Assembly (NCBI GenBank): GCA_002298665.1
Contig: DBKW01000019.1
Span: 1 to 9,297, forward strand
Direction: 5' to 3'
DNA length: 9,297 bases
Source of the DNA: Verrucomicrobia bacterium UBA740
GTDB lineage: Bacteria > Verrucomicrobiota > Kiritimatiellia > RFP12 > UBA1067
Positions 1 through 6,726 of this stretch are shown piece after piece (position 1 is the stretch's first letter; each line of letters starts with the position of its first letter). The notes beneath the pieces were generated by a model. The model saw nothing but the letters and a program-made list of their open reading frames with translations, had not been told where the DNA came from and searched no databases. A program made the position numbers and the translations under genes.

Positions 1-81
1 AAACTCCGAGGGGCGACAAAGGCTCCCCTAACATTCCGCCACTCGCTTCGCACACGCCGCCCCCACGCGGAGAATTTGAGG

Positions 82-110
82 TTTATTTCCTTCGCGGCGT
101 ATGGTATAAT
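82..110 (+). promoter_or_regulatory. Sigma70-type promoter for the first glycoside hydrolase
   Basis: A perfect TATAAT (105-110) is preceded by TGG, giving an extended -10 look (TGGTATAAT). Seventeen bases upstream is TTTATT (82-87), a weak -35. Transcription would start near 117, leaving a leader of about 117 nt before the gene at 235. The AT-rich block stands out against GC-rich surroundings, and the same TGGTATAAT recurs ahead of pckG. The -10 is convincing and the -35 much less so. Confidence 0.6.
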
Positions 111-156
111 AGAGAATAGACTGGACGGAGGCGGATTTGCGGGTGCGCACGGGGCG

Positions 157-194
157 GGAGCACGCTCCGGAGGGGCGCAAAATGGAGATTGCGC
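157..194 (+). promoter_or_regulatory. Two small tandem hairpins in the leader of the glycoside hydrolase gene
   Basis: GGAG (157-160) can pair with CTCC (165-168) around a CACG loop. GCGCAA (175-180) pairs perfectly with TTGCGC (189-194) around the 8-nt loop 181-188. The GGAGG ribosome-binding sequence (169-173) lies between the two stems. The second loop holds the ATG (182-184) of a short upstream ORF. The stems are short, so folding in the cell is uncertain; no known riboswitch class is recognised. Confidence 0.3.
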
Positions 195-238
195 ATTCCG
201 GTTCCATGAAAAAGCGACAGAAAAGGACGATAAAATGA
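182..238 (+). CDS. Candidate 18-residue leader peptide (upstream ORF)
   Basis: This short ORF begins with ATG eight bases after a strong Shine-Dalgarno sequence, GGAGG (169-173). It encodes MEIAHSGSMKKRQKRTIK and stops with a TGA that overlaps the ATG of the next gene (ATGA, 235-238). The second half of the peptide is very basic. It lies inside the predicted transcript, downstream of the promoter at 82-110. The arrangement suggests translational coupling: ribosomes finishing this ORF would be delivered to the hydrolase start, whose own AAGGA site (223-227) lies within the ORF. An in-frame internal ATG at 206 could also start a 10-residue version. The peptide resembles nothing I recognise. Short ORFs arise by chance, so its reality rests on the ribosome-binding site and the exact overlap. 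Confidence 0.35.
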   Translation: MEIAHSGSMKKRQKRTIK

Positions 239-1860
239 AGAAAAACGAGGTATCTTTGGGTATCGGGGCGCTCACTCGCCGCGAATTTTTGGCGCTTTCA
301 TCCGCCGCGGCCTGCTGGACGGCGTTCGGGCGCACGGCGTCCGCCGCGGCGCGCAAGCCGATTCCCGACTATTGGTGCACGTGGATGACGCAGAACGCGC
401 TCGTGGCCAAGGATCCGCACATCGAGAGGTCCGCTCTGGCGGGCGACCAAGGGGCGTTTCTCGCCCGGAACAACATGAACGAGCGTTTCCTGTTCGGCAA
501 GGACGGCTGGGCGGACCGAATGTGCCCGGGATTCCGGCAGGGCATGTTCTTCATGCTGGACGATGGCTGGGACGTCCCCTACGATACGCATCCGGGGCGG
601 AATCTGGACCGGTTCGGGTTTCTGGAGCCTTGGCCGGAGCGGTTCGCCGGGTGCGGCGCGACGGCGCTGGAGCGGCTGACGACGATCAACGCCCGCCTGG
701 TGGACAAGGGCTGGCAAGGAGCCGGCCTTTGGATCGCCGCGCAGCGCCAGGGGGATCGCCATGGGGCGCTGGCGGACGGCGTGGAGGATTTCTACCGGCG
801 CAAGGTCGAACTTTCGGCCCGGGCGGGCGTGCGCTACTGGAAAGTCGACTGGGGCGCGCGGAACGACAACACGTTCCGGGAGATGGTTTCGCGGATTGTC
901 CGCGAGATTTGCCCCGAGCTGACGGTCGAGCATTGTCCGTTCGCGATGGGTCCGTTCAACTCCCAATGGCTGGAAGAACGCGCCGGACAGCGCGTTTTCG
1001 TGGGGTCCGGCCGCGTCGAGATCAATATCGACGACCCGGGGCTCGTGGCGCGCTTCCGCTTTTCGGACGTGATCCGCACCTACGACATCCTCCCGCCGTT
1101 CGATTACGTCACCACGCTCGACCGCGCCGTGGCCTATTCGCGGCTGGTCGACAAGCAGGGGGTGCGGACGCTTCTGAACGTGGAGGACGTCCCCGTAATC
1201 GGCGCGGTGCTGGGGCACGCGCTGGGCATCATGCGCCCGATGGACGACAAGCAGGACGCCGCGGCGTTCGCGGAATGCCGCGCGGCCGTGAATTGGCACC
1301 GTATCGCGCCGCCGTTCGGCGGCGAAAAGGGGTTCGCGACCGTCTGTTCGGACGAGACGCTGTCCGAGAGTTATCATTTCGCAAACGAGGAGGTCTGGCT
1401 GCAGGATGCGTGGAACCGGACCGCCACCCAGCGTGCGCCGGCGGTCGTGGCGCGCGGTCTGGCGTTGCCGGAAGTCAAGCCGCTGGGCGAGGGGCGTCCG
1501 TTCGTCGTGGCGGGGCGGCATCCGGCCGGCATGCTGGCGGTCGGCACGCTGCCGCGGTTGAAGTCCGCCCAGGCGCCGGCGGTGTTCGCCACGCCGCCCG
1601 TGGAAATCGCGCTGCGCGAAACGCCGGCCGCAGGGGTCCCGCTGGCCGTTTTCGGCGAGCCGCGCCGCGTGCTTGTCCCGGCCGGCGGCCGGAAGGGCCG
1701 GGTCGGCGTGTCGGTTCGGGATCTCGCGTCCGGGCGAACCGTCCGGGCGGAGGTTCCGGTCGCGGAAGGGGCACTCGTCCTGGATATCGCGGAACTGAAG
1801 GCGGCGGTGGCGGAAGGCGCACGGCCGGTTCCGGCGCTCGCGCTGACGATTTTGGCGTGA
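235..1860 (+). CDS. Tat-exported clan GH-D-like glycoside hydrolase (putative alpha-galactosidase type)
   Basis: This 541-residue enzyme probably removes terminal alpha-linked sugars, perhaps galactose, outside the cytoplasm. The N-terminus carries a twin-arginine signal (TRREFLA, residues 14-20), a short hydrophobic stretch and a likely AXA cleavage site after residue 37. The catalytic barrel shows LDDGW at 108-112, GLWIAAQ at 164-170 and YWKVDWG at 201-207. By analogy with GH27/GH36 enzymes, Asp205 is the likely nucleophile, and Asp278 in RFSDVIRTYD the likely acid/base. The C-terminal part (about 400-541) looks like a beta-sandwich. I chose ATG 235 because AAGGA (223-227) is well spaced and the Tat signal follows directly; an in-frame TTG at 76 would swallow the promoter. 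A beta-galactosidase follows downstream with its own promoter. Clan membership is fairly secure; the exact family and substrate are not. GH27-, GH36- or a related unassigned family are all possible. Confidence 0.75.
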   Translation: MKKNEVSLGIGALTRREFLALSSAAACWTAFGRTASAAARKPIPDYWCTWMTQNALVAKDPHIERSALAGDQGAFLARNNMNERFLFGKDGWADRMCPGFRQGMFFMLDDGWDVPYDTHPGRNLDRFGFLEPWPERFAGCGATALERLTTINARLVDKGWQGAGLWIAAQRQGDRHGALADGVEDFYRRKVELSARAGVRYWKVDWGARNDNTFREMVSRIVREICPELTVEHCPFAMGPFNSQWLEERAGQRVFVGSGRVEINIDDPGLVARFRFSDVIRTYDILPPFDYVTTLDRAVAYSRLVDKQGVRTLLNVEDVPVIGAVLGHALGIMRPMDDKQDAAAFAECRAAVNWHRIAPPFGGEKGFATVCSDETLSESYHFANEEVWLQDAWNRTATQRAPAVVARGLALPEVKPLGEGRPFVVAGRHPAGMLAVGTLPRLKSAQAPAVFATPPVEIALRETPAAGVPLAVFGEPRRVLVPAGGRKGRVGVSVRDLASGRTVRAEVPVAEGALVLDIAELKAAVAEGARPVPALALTILA

Positions 1861-1883
1861 GGGGCGCGGCGTTTCGGTTCTTC

Positions 1884-1912
1884 TTGCGTTCGTCCGGTAT
1901 ATTTTGTATAAT
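1884..1912 (+). promoter_or_regulatory. Sigma70-type promoter for the beta-galactosidase gene
   Basis: TTGCGT (1884-1889) and a perfect TATAAT (1907-1912) are separated by 17 bp, the best promoter match in the window. The predicted start near 1919 gives a leader of only about 25 nt. An 8-bp palindrome, GGAATTCC (1914-1921), sits over the predicted start site. The promoter lies in the 84-bp gap after the preceding hydrolase, so the beta-galactosidase need not depend on upstream transcription. Confidence 0.7.
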
Positions 1913-1944
1913 GGGAATTCCGATAATATGAAAGGTCCGTCTAG

Positions 1945-4545
1945 ATGAAGATACGATATTTAGGAAGTTTGGCCGGCGTTCTGGGCATGTGCGCACTCTC
2001 CGCCTGGGCGGGGGAACCGCAACCGTGGCGGAATCCGCGCGTATTCGAGCGGAACCGTCTGCCGGCGCGCGCGGTGGCCGTTCCGTGCGACAGCGCCGAA
2101 CTGGCGCTGGAGATTGCGCGCGGCGAAAAGCCCCGCACGGCGTCCAAGTGGCTGGTTTCGCTCAACGGGACGTGGAATTTCAAGTGGAAGCACGCCGCGG
2201 ACGTGGCAGTCTGGGAGAAGGAGTCGCCGATAACGGTTCCGGGCTGTTGGCAGCTGCAGGGGCCGTACGATCCGCCGAACTACACGAATACGCGCTATCC
2301 GATCGCCGGCTACGTCAAGGGCGACCCCACGGCGAAACCGCCGAAGTCCTTCACGAGCTACTACCACCGCACGCCGGTCGGGCTCTACTCCCGCACATTC
2401 ACGCTGCCGGCGGACTGGTCCGGCCGCCGCACGGTCATTCATTTCGGTGGCGTTTCGTCCGCCCTGTACGTGCGGGTGAACGGCAAGGAGGTCGGCTATT
2501 CGGAGGACAGCCGCCTGCCGGCGGAGTTCGATTTGACCGCCTACCTGGTCCCGGGCGAGAATACGCTGGAAGTGGAAGTCTTCAAGCACAGCGACGGATC
2601 CTATCTGGAAGACCAAGACTTCTGGCGTCTTTCGGGCATCTACCGCGACGTGTGGCTCGTCTCGGAACAGGCGAACGCCGCGAAGGACCTCGTCGTCGAA
2701 GCGACGCTTTCGGCGGACTACAAGACCGGCACGCTCGTCGTCAAGGACGAGAACGGCAAGACGCTTCTGGAGAAGACGTACGCGGACCCCAAGCTGTGGG
2801 ACGCGGGCGAGCCCAACCTCTATTATGAGACGGTCGCCTTCACGCAGGACGGGCAGACCGACTGGCGCGCCGTGGCGTTCGGCTTCCGCACAATCGAGAT
2901 CAAGGACGCGGTCGTCTACGTGAACGGCAAGCGCATCCTCGTCAAGGGCGTGAACCGGCACGAGATGAGTCCGAAGGGCGGATACACCGTGACGGAAGAG
3001 GACATGAAGAAGGATATCGAAATCCTCAAGAAGCTGGGCGTGAACGCCGTGCGCACGTGCCACTATCCGGACGATCCGCTCTGGTACGAACTCTGCGACC
3101 GGGCGGGCATCTACGTCTGCTGCGAAGCGAACGTCGAAGCGCACGGCGTGGACGACTTCTACTCGCCCGGCAAAGCCAAGTACCTGCCGAAGAACCCCCG
3201 GTACCACGACGCGATCGTGAGCCGCGGCGTCAATATGGTGAAAACCTTCCGCAACCATCCGTCCATCATCTTCTGGTCGCTCGGCAACGAAAGCGGGGAC
3301 GGTCCGGCCATGGCGGACGAATACGCCGCGATGCGCAAGCTGGACGCGACACGCCCGATCCAGTACGAGGGGGCGATGGATTCCGACCACAGCGACATCA
3401 AGTGCCCCATGTACTGGTCGCCGGGGGCGTCCGAACACTATGTCGCGAACAACCCGAAGAAGCCCTACATCCTCTGCGAATACTCGCATGCGATGGGCAA
3501 CTCGTCCGGCGATTTCGCCGCGTACTGGAAACTCGCGGAGAAGTATCCGTCTTTCCAGGGCGGCTTCATCTGGGATTACGCCGACCAGGCGATCTTCAAG
3601 ACGGACGCGCGCGGAACCTGGCTCGCCTATGGCGGCGATTTCGGGGACAAGCCGAACGACGACAACTTCAACTGCAACGGCATCGTGGACGCGCTCCGCA
3701 ACTGGCATCCGGGCGCCTACGAGGTGCAGGCGGTCTACGGCGGCAAGCTGGAGCCGACCCCGGCGCCCGCCTTCGCGGCGCAGGAGTTGCCGGATACGGC
3801 CGGAGGCGAGCCTTCCAAGAAGGAGTTCAAGATCAATCTGTGGCGCGCGCCGACGGACAACGACCGCGGCTGGAACATGGGGCATGTCTCCGCCGTCTGG
3901 AAAGAGGCGACGAAGTCCCAGACCATGCCCGAGGGCGTCGCGGCGGATCTGAAAGCGACCGATCTGCCGGACGGGCGCACGCTCGTCACGCTGACGGTAA
4001 CCGTCCCCGAAAACATGCCGCCGCTGCCGCGCGTGGGCGTCACGTTCACCATCCCGGCGGACTATACGCAGGTGACGTGGGAAGGCCGCGGCCCGCACGA
4101 AAACTACGCCGACCGGCGCGTCGCGGCGGATTTCGGCACGTATTCCGCGACGATCGGATGCGTCGACGGACTGGTCGGGGCGAGCGGCACGATCGACTAT
4201 CCGGCGGACCGCCTGAATCCGGACAACTACAGCGAGCCGGGCGAACAGGGCTACCGGACGGACTGCCGGCGCGTGCAGTTCAAAAACGCCGCGGGGCACG
4301 AGATCACCGTCACGGCGCTGAACGCACCGTTCGGGTTCAACGCCTGGCCGTACAGCCAGACGGCGCTCGAGAAGGCGCGCCACCAGTGGGATCTCAAAGC
4401 GGACAAGAAGTCCATCACCGTCAACATCGACGCGGTGCAGATGGGTGTCGGCGGCGACGACAGCTGGGGTGCGAAGCCTCACGCGGAGTATATTCCGGGA
4501 GCGGGCCGGTATGTCCTGCAGTTCGTGGTTTCGGGGAAAAAGTAG
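1945..4545 (+). CDS. Secreted GH2 beta-galactosidase with reduced accessory domains
   Basis: This is a LacZ-type GH2 enzyme that hydrolyses terminal beta-galactosides. A Sec signal peptide (cleavage likely after AWA, residue 22) indicates export, unlike cytoplasmic E. coli LacZ. The N-terminal jelly roll (about 65-240) contains DGSYLEDQDFWRLSG (217-231). The TIM barrel (about 325-590) shows VNGKRILVKGVNRHE (326-340), the metal-site pair Glu398/His400, acid/base Glu449 (SLGNES) and nucleophile Glu512 (ILCEYSHAMGN). The C-terminal domain shows WRAPTDNDRG (633-642) and GVGGDDSW (834-841). At 866 residues it is well below LacZ's 1024. Only about 33 residues (599-631) link the barrel to the C-terminal domain, where LacZ has roughly 155, so domain 4 seems absent; shorter losses appear near 255-280 and 680-692. 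AAAGG (1931-1935) supports the start. Family and active site are certain; substrate preference is inferred. Confidence 0.93.
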   Translation: MKIRYLGSLAGVLGMCALSAWAGEPQPWRNPRVFERNRLPARAVAVPCDSAELALEIARGEKPRTASKWLVSLNGTWNFKWKHAADVAVWEKESPITVPGCWQLQGPYDPPNYTNTRYPIAGYVKGDPTAKPPKSFTSYYHRTPVGLYSRTFTLPADWSGRRTVIHFGGVSSALYVRVNGKEVGYSEDSRLPAEFDLTAYLVPGENTLEVEVFKHSDGSYLEDQDFWRLSGIYRDVWLVSEQANAAKDLVVEATLSADYKTGTLVVKDENGKTLLEKTYADPKLWDAGEPNLYYETVAFTQDGQTDWRAVAFGFRTIEIKDAVVYVNGKRILVKGVNRHEMSPKGGYTVTEEDMKKDIEILKKLGVNAVRTCHYPDDPLWYELCDRAGIYVCCEANVEAHGVDDFYSPGKAKYLPKNPRYHDAIVSRGVNMVKTFRNHPSIIFWSLGNESGDGPAMADEYAAMRKLDATRPIQYEGAMDSDHSDIKCPMYWSPGASEHYVANNPKKPYILCEYSHAMGNSSGDFAAYWKLAEKYPSFQGGFIWDYADQAIFKTDARGTWLAYGGDFGDKPNDDNFNCNGIVDALRNWHPGAYEVQAVYGGKLEPTPAPAFAAQELPDTAGGEPSKKEFKINLWRAPTDNDRGWNMGHVSAVWKEATKSQTMPEGVAADLKATDLPDGRTLVTLTVTVPENMPPLPRVGVTFTIPADYTQVTWEGRGPHENYADRRVAADFGTYSATIGCVDGLVGASGTIDYPADRLNPDNYSEPGEQGYRTDCRRVQFKNAAGHEITVTALNAPFGFNAWPYSQTALEKARHQWDLKADKKSITVNIDAVQMGVGGDDSWGAKPHAEYIPGAGRYVLQFVVSGKK

Positions 4546-4557
4546 CACGAGAAAGCG

Positions 4558-4596
4558 GCGTCTGCGCGGTTTCGGGGACCCGATCCGGGCGGACGC
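4558..4596 (+). other. Imperfect GC-rich hairpin after the beta-galactosidase gene (possible weak terminator)
   Basis: GCGTCTGC (4558-4565) can pair with GCGGACGC (4589-4596) over 8 bp including one G-U pair. Within it, CGG (4567-4569) and TCGG (4572-4575) can pair with CCG (4585-4587) and CCGA (4580-4583). It begins 13 bp after the stop codon, where a terminator would be expected. No T-run follows, so factor-independent termination is doubtful. ACGCG (4593-4597) can instead pair with CGCGT (4606-4610). Confidence 0.3.
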
Positions 4597-4651
4597 GGCG
4601 GGAAACGCGTGTGAAATTTCGGTTAAAACGAGGAAAAATGAAGATTCCCTA

Positions 4652-4680
4652 TTCCCCCGTGGCACAGAATGTGGTATAAT
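4652..4680 (+). promoter_or_regulatory. Sigma70-type promoter for pckG-eno
   Basis: A perfect TATAAT (4675-4680) preceded by TGG (TGGTATAAT) lies 17 bp downstream of a weak -35, TTCCCC (4652-4657). Transcription should begin near 4687, giving a leader of about 60 nt before pckG. The -10 and its flank match the promoter at 82-110 almost base for base. It lies in an AT-richer part of the 201-bp gap and is the only promoter I see for the pckG-eno pair. Confidence 0.65.
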
Positions 4681-4694
4681 TAGTGTCAACTAAC

Positions 4695-4733
4695 GAAGTT
4701 TTTCAATGAACGTCCGCCGGTGCGGACAACTTC
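4695..4733 (+). promoter_or_regulatory. Structured 5' leader hairpin directly upstream of the pckG ribosome-binding site
   Basis: GAAGTT (4695-4700) pairs perfectly with AACTTC (4728-4733). It encloses a second perfect stem, GTCCGC (4712-4717) with GCGGAC (4722-4727), closed by a CGGT tetraloop. The two stems abut on the 3' side and are split on the 5' side by an 11-nt bulge (4701-4711), which would allow coaxial stacking. The Shine-Dalgarno TAAGGAG (4734-4740) begins at the very next base, so folding could affect ribosome access or transcript stability. No known riboswitch or protein-binding leader is recognised. Confidence 0.5.
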
Positions 4734-4746
4734 TAAGGAGAATAAA

Positions 4747-6699
4747 ATGGTTAAGACGCCTAAGTTCGCGAACGCGAAAGTGTTCGATTGGGTTGATAAA
4801 TGGAACAAGGTCTGCACGCCCGACAAGATTGTCGTCGTGAAGGGCACGAAGGCCGAGCATGAGGCCATCTGCGAGATGATGGTCAAGAAGGGCCAGTTCA
4901 TCAAGCTGAACCAGAAGAAGCGCCCCGGTTGCTACCTCGCCCGTTCGCACGAGAGCGATGTGGCGCGCGTCGAAGGCCGTACGTTCATCTGTTCGAAGAA
5001 GGAAATCGACGCGGGTCCGACGAACCATTGGATGGAACCCGAAGCCATGAAGAAGCTCATGCTCAAGAGCTACAAGGGCTGCATGAAGGGCCGCACGATG
5101 TACGTGATTCCGTTCGCGATGGGCCCGATCGGCAACCCGATCACCCAGTACGGCATCGAGCTCACCGACTCGCCGTACGTCGTCGTGAACATGGACATCA
5201 TGACCCGCACGGGCGAGGCGGTCATGAAGCACCTCGGCAAGGACGGCGATTTCATCCCCTGCATCCACTCCGTGGGCGCGCCGCTCAAGAAGGGCCAGAA
5301 GGACGTCGCGTGGCCCTGCGCGAAGAAGATCGAGGACAAGTTCATCACCCAGTTCCCCGAAGAGCGCCAGATCTGGTCGTTCGGTTCGGGCTACGGCGGG
5401 AACGCGCTCCTCGGCAAGAAGTGCTTCGCGCTCCGCATCGCCTCGAAGCTCGCGAAGGACGAGGGCTGGATGGCCGAGCACATGCTCATCCTCACGCTCA
5501 CGAGCCCCGAGAACAAGCAGTACCACATCACGGCGGCGTTTCCGTCCGCCTGCGGCAAGACCAACCTCGCGATGATGCTCCCGAAGCTCCCGGGCTGGAA
5601 ACTCCAGACCGTCGGCGACGATATCGCGTGGCTCAAGCCGGGCGAAGACGGCCGCCTCTACGCGATCAACCCGGAGAACGGTTTCTTCGGCGTCGCGCCG
5701 GGCACGTCGATGGACTCCAACCCGAACGCGCTCAAGAGCTGCAAGAAGGGCACGATCTTCACGAACGTCGTTCTCACGCCCGATGGTGACATCTGGTGGG
5801 AAGACATGGGCATCAAGGCGCCGGCGGAAGGCGTGGACTGGAAGGGCAACCCCTGCTACGTCTGCGCGGACGACCCCTACCGCATGGGTCCGAAGCCGGG
5901 CATGACCAAGGCCGAGATCAAGGAGCTCAAGTACGTCGCGGCGCACAAGAACAGCCGCTTCACCGCGCCGGCCGAGAACTGCCCCGTCCTGGACAAGGAA
6001 GGCTTCAACGGCAAGTACGAGAAGAAGCCGACCGGCGTGCCGATCGACGCGATCCTCTTCGGCGGTCGCCGTCCGAGCACCATCCCGCTCGTGAACGAGG
6101 CCAAGAGCTGGACCCACGGCGTGTTCATGGGCTCCGCGGCCGGCTCCGAAGTCACCGCGGCGGTCATCTCCGACCAGATCGGTCAGGTTCGCCGCGACCC
6201 GATGGCGATGTTGCCGTTCTTCGGCTACAACGTCGCGGACTACTTCGAACACTGGCTCGAGATGGAGCGCACCTCCTTCGATTCGTCCAAGCTCCCGAAG
6301 ATTTACTTCGTGAACTGGTTCCGCAAGGGCGACGACGGCCGCTTCATGTGGCCGGGCTTCGGCGACAACAGCCGCGTCCTGAAGTGGATCTGCCAGCGCA
6401 TCGAGGGCACGGTCAAGGCGAACGAGACGGCGATCGGCAACCTGCCGTTCGCGGACGACATCGACCTCGAGAACAACGACGAGACGGCGAAGTTCCACGT
6501 CGTCAAGGCCGACCTGGAGGAGATCCTCAAGGTGGACGTCGAGGGCTGGAAGAAGGAAATCGAGACGATTGGCGCGAGCTACGACGAGTACGACGCCAAG
6601 CCGTCGAAGGATTCCGCGGTCCGTCTTCCCCATGCGCACCGCGTCCCGAAAGAACTCCGCCAGATTCTGTCGGACGTCACCGCGGCGCTCAACGCCTAA
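4747..6699 (+). CDS. pckG: Phosphoenolpyruvate carboxykinase, GTP-dependent
   Basis: This 650-residue cytoplasmic enzyme interconverts oxaloacetate plus GTP with phosphoenolpyruvate, CO2 and GDP (EC 4.1.1.32). Diagnostic motifs are the P-loop AFPSACGKTN (264-273) with the reactive Cys269 and Lys271, the metal-site segment VGDDIAW (289-295), ENGFFGVAPGTS (310-321), NSRFTAPAENCP (402-413) and GGRRPSTIPLV (439-449). These place it in the GTP class, not the ATP class. The length is slightly above the usual 590-640, partly through a short insertion near 414-430. ATG 4747 is fixed by TAAGGAG (4734-4740). It leads a two-gene unit with eno, 27 bp downstream. Codons are strongly biased (CTC for leucine, AAG, ATC, TTC), as expected of an abundant protein. 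Direction in the cell is inferred: gluconeogenic, or PEP carboxylation toward succinate in a fermenter. Confidence 0.97.
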   Translation: MVKTPKFANAKVFDWVDKWNKVCTPDKIVVVKGTKAEHEAICEMMVKKGQFIKLNQKKRPGCYLARSHESDVARVEGRTFICSKKEIDAGPTNHWMEPEAMKKLMLKSYKGCMKGRTMYVIPFAMGPIGNPITQYGIELTDSPYVVVNMDIMTRTGEAVMKHLGKDGDFIPCIHSVGAPLKKGQKDVAWPCAKKIEDKFITQFPEERQIWSFGSGYGGNALLGKKCFALRIASKLAKDEGWMAEHMLILTLTSPENKQYHITAAFPSACGKTNLAMMLPKLPGWKLQTVGDDIAWLKPGEDGRLYAINPENGFFGVAPGTSMDSNPNALKSCKKGTIFTNVVLTPDGDIWWEDMGIKAPAEGVDWKGNPCYVCADDPYRMGPKPGMTKAEIKELKYVAAHKNSRFTAPAENCPVLDKEGFNGKYEKKPTGVPIDAILFGGRRPSTIPLVNEAKSWTHGVFMGSAAGSEVTAAVISDQIGQVRRDPMAMLPFFGYNVADYFEHWLEMERTSFDSSKLPKIYFVNWFRKGDDGRFMWPGFGDNSRVLKWICQRIEGTVKANETAIGNLPFADDIDLENNDETAKFHVVKADLEEILKVDVEGWKKEIETIGASYDEYDAKPSKDSAVRLPHAHRVPKELRQILSDVTAALNA

Positions 6700-6726
6700 T
6701 CTTTTGTTGAAAGGAAATTGATTACC

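Noticed and set aside
9..29. Hairpin AGGGG/CCCCT near the left edge as a terminator
   Set aside because: Five base pairs with an 11-nt loop and no T-run in view. Nothing in 1-81 can be assigned to a gene or site.
76..234. TTG-initiated extension of the first hydrolase by 53 residues
   Set aside because: It would begin upstream of the TATAAT box, has no ribosome-binding site, and would bury the twin-arginine signal inside the protein. ATG 235 has a well-placed AAGGA.
1981..1995. Lipoprotein signal (LGMC) in the beta-galactosidase
   Set aside because: Methionine just before the cysteine does not fit a lipobox, and a normal signal peptidase I site (AWA) follows.
2689..2742. Direct repeat CTCGTCGTC (2689-2697 and 2734-2742) as a scar of the domain 2 deletion
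   Set aside because: Both copies encode Leu-Val-Val with the preferred codons, so chance recurrence is likely.
1960..4689. A minus-strand open frame of about 900 codons opposite the beta-galactosidase
   Set aside because: Same cause: codon bias of the sense gene. No promoter, ribosome-binding site or recognisable domain supports it.
4706..4746. Upstream ATG in the pckG leader
   Set aside because: It has no ribosome-binding site, lies in the bulge of the hairpin and runs far into pckG out of frame.
6718..6726. TTG start for enolase three codons upstream
   Set aside because: Only two bases separate it from the AAGGA site, while ATG 6727 gives the expected enolase N-terminus.
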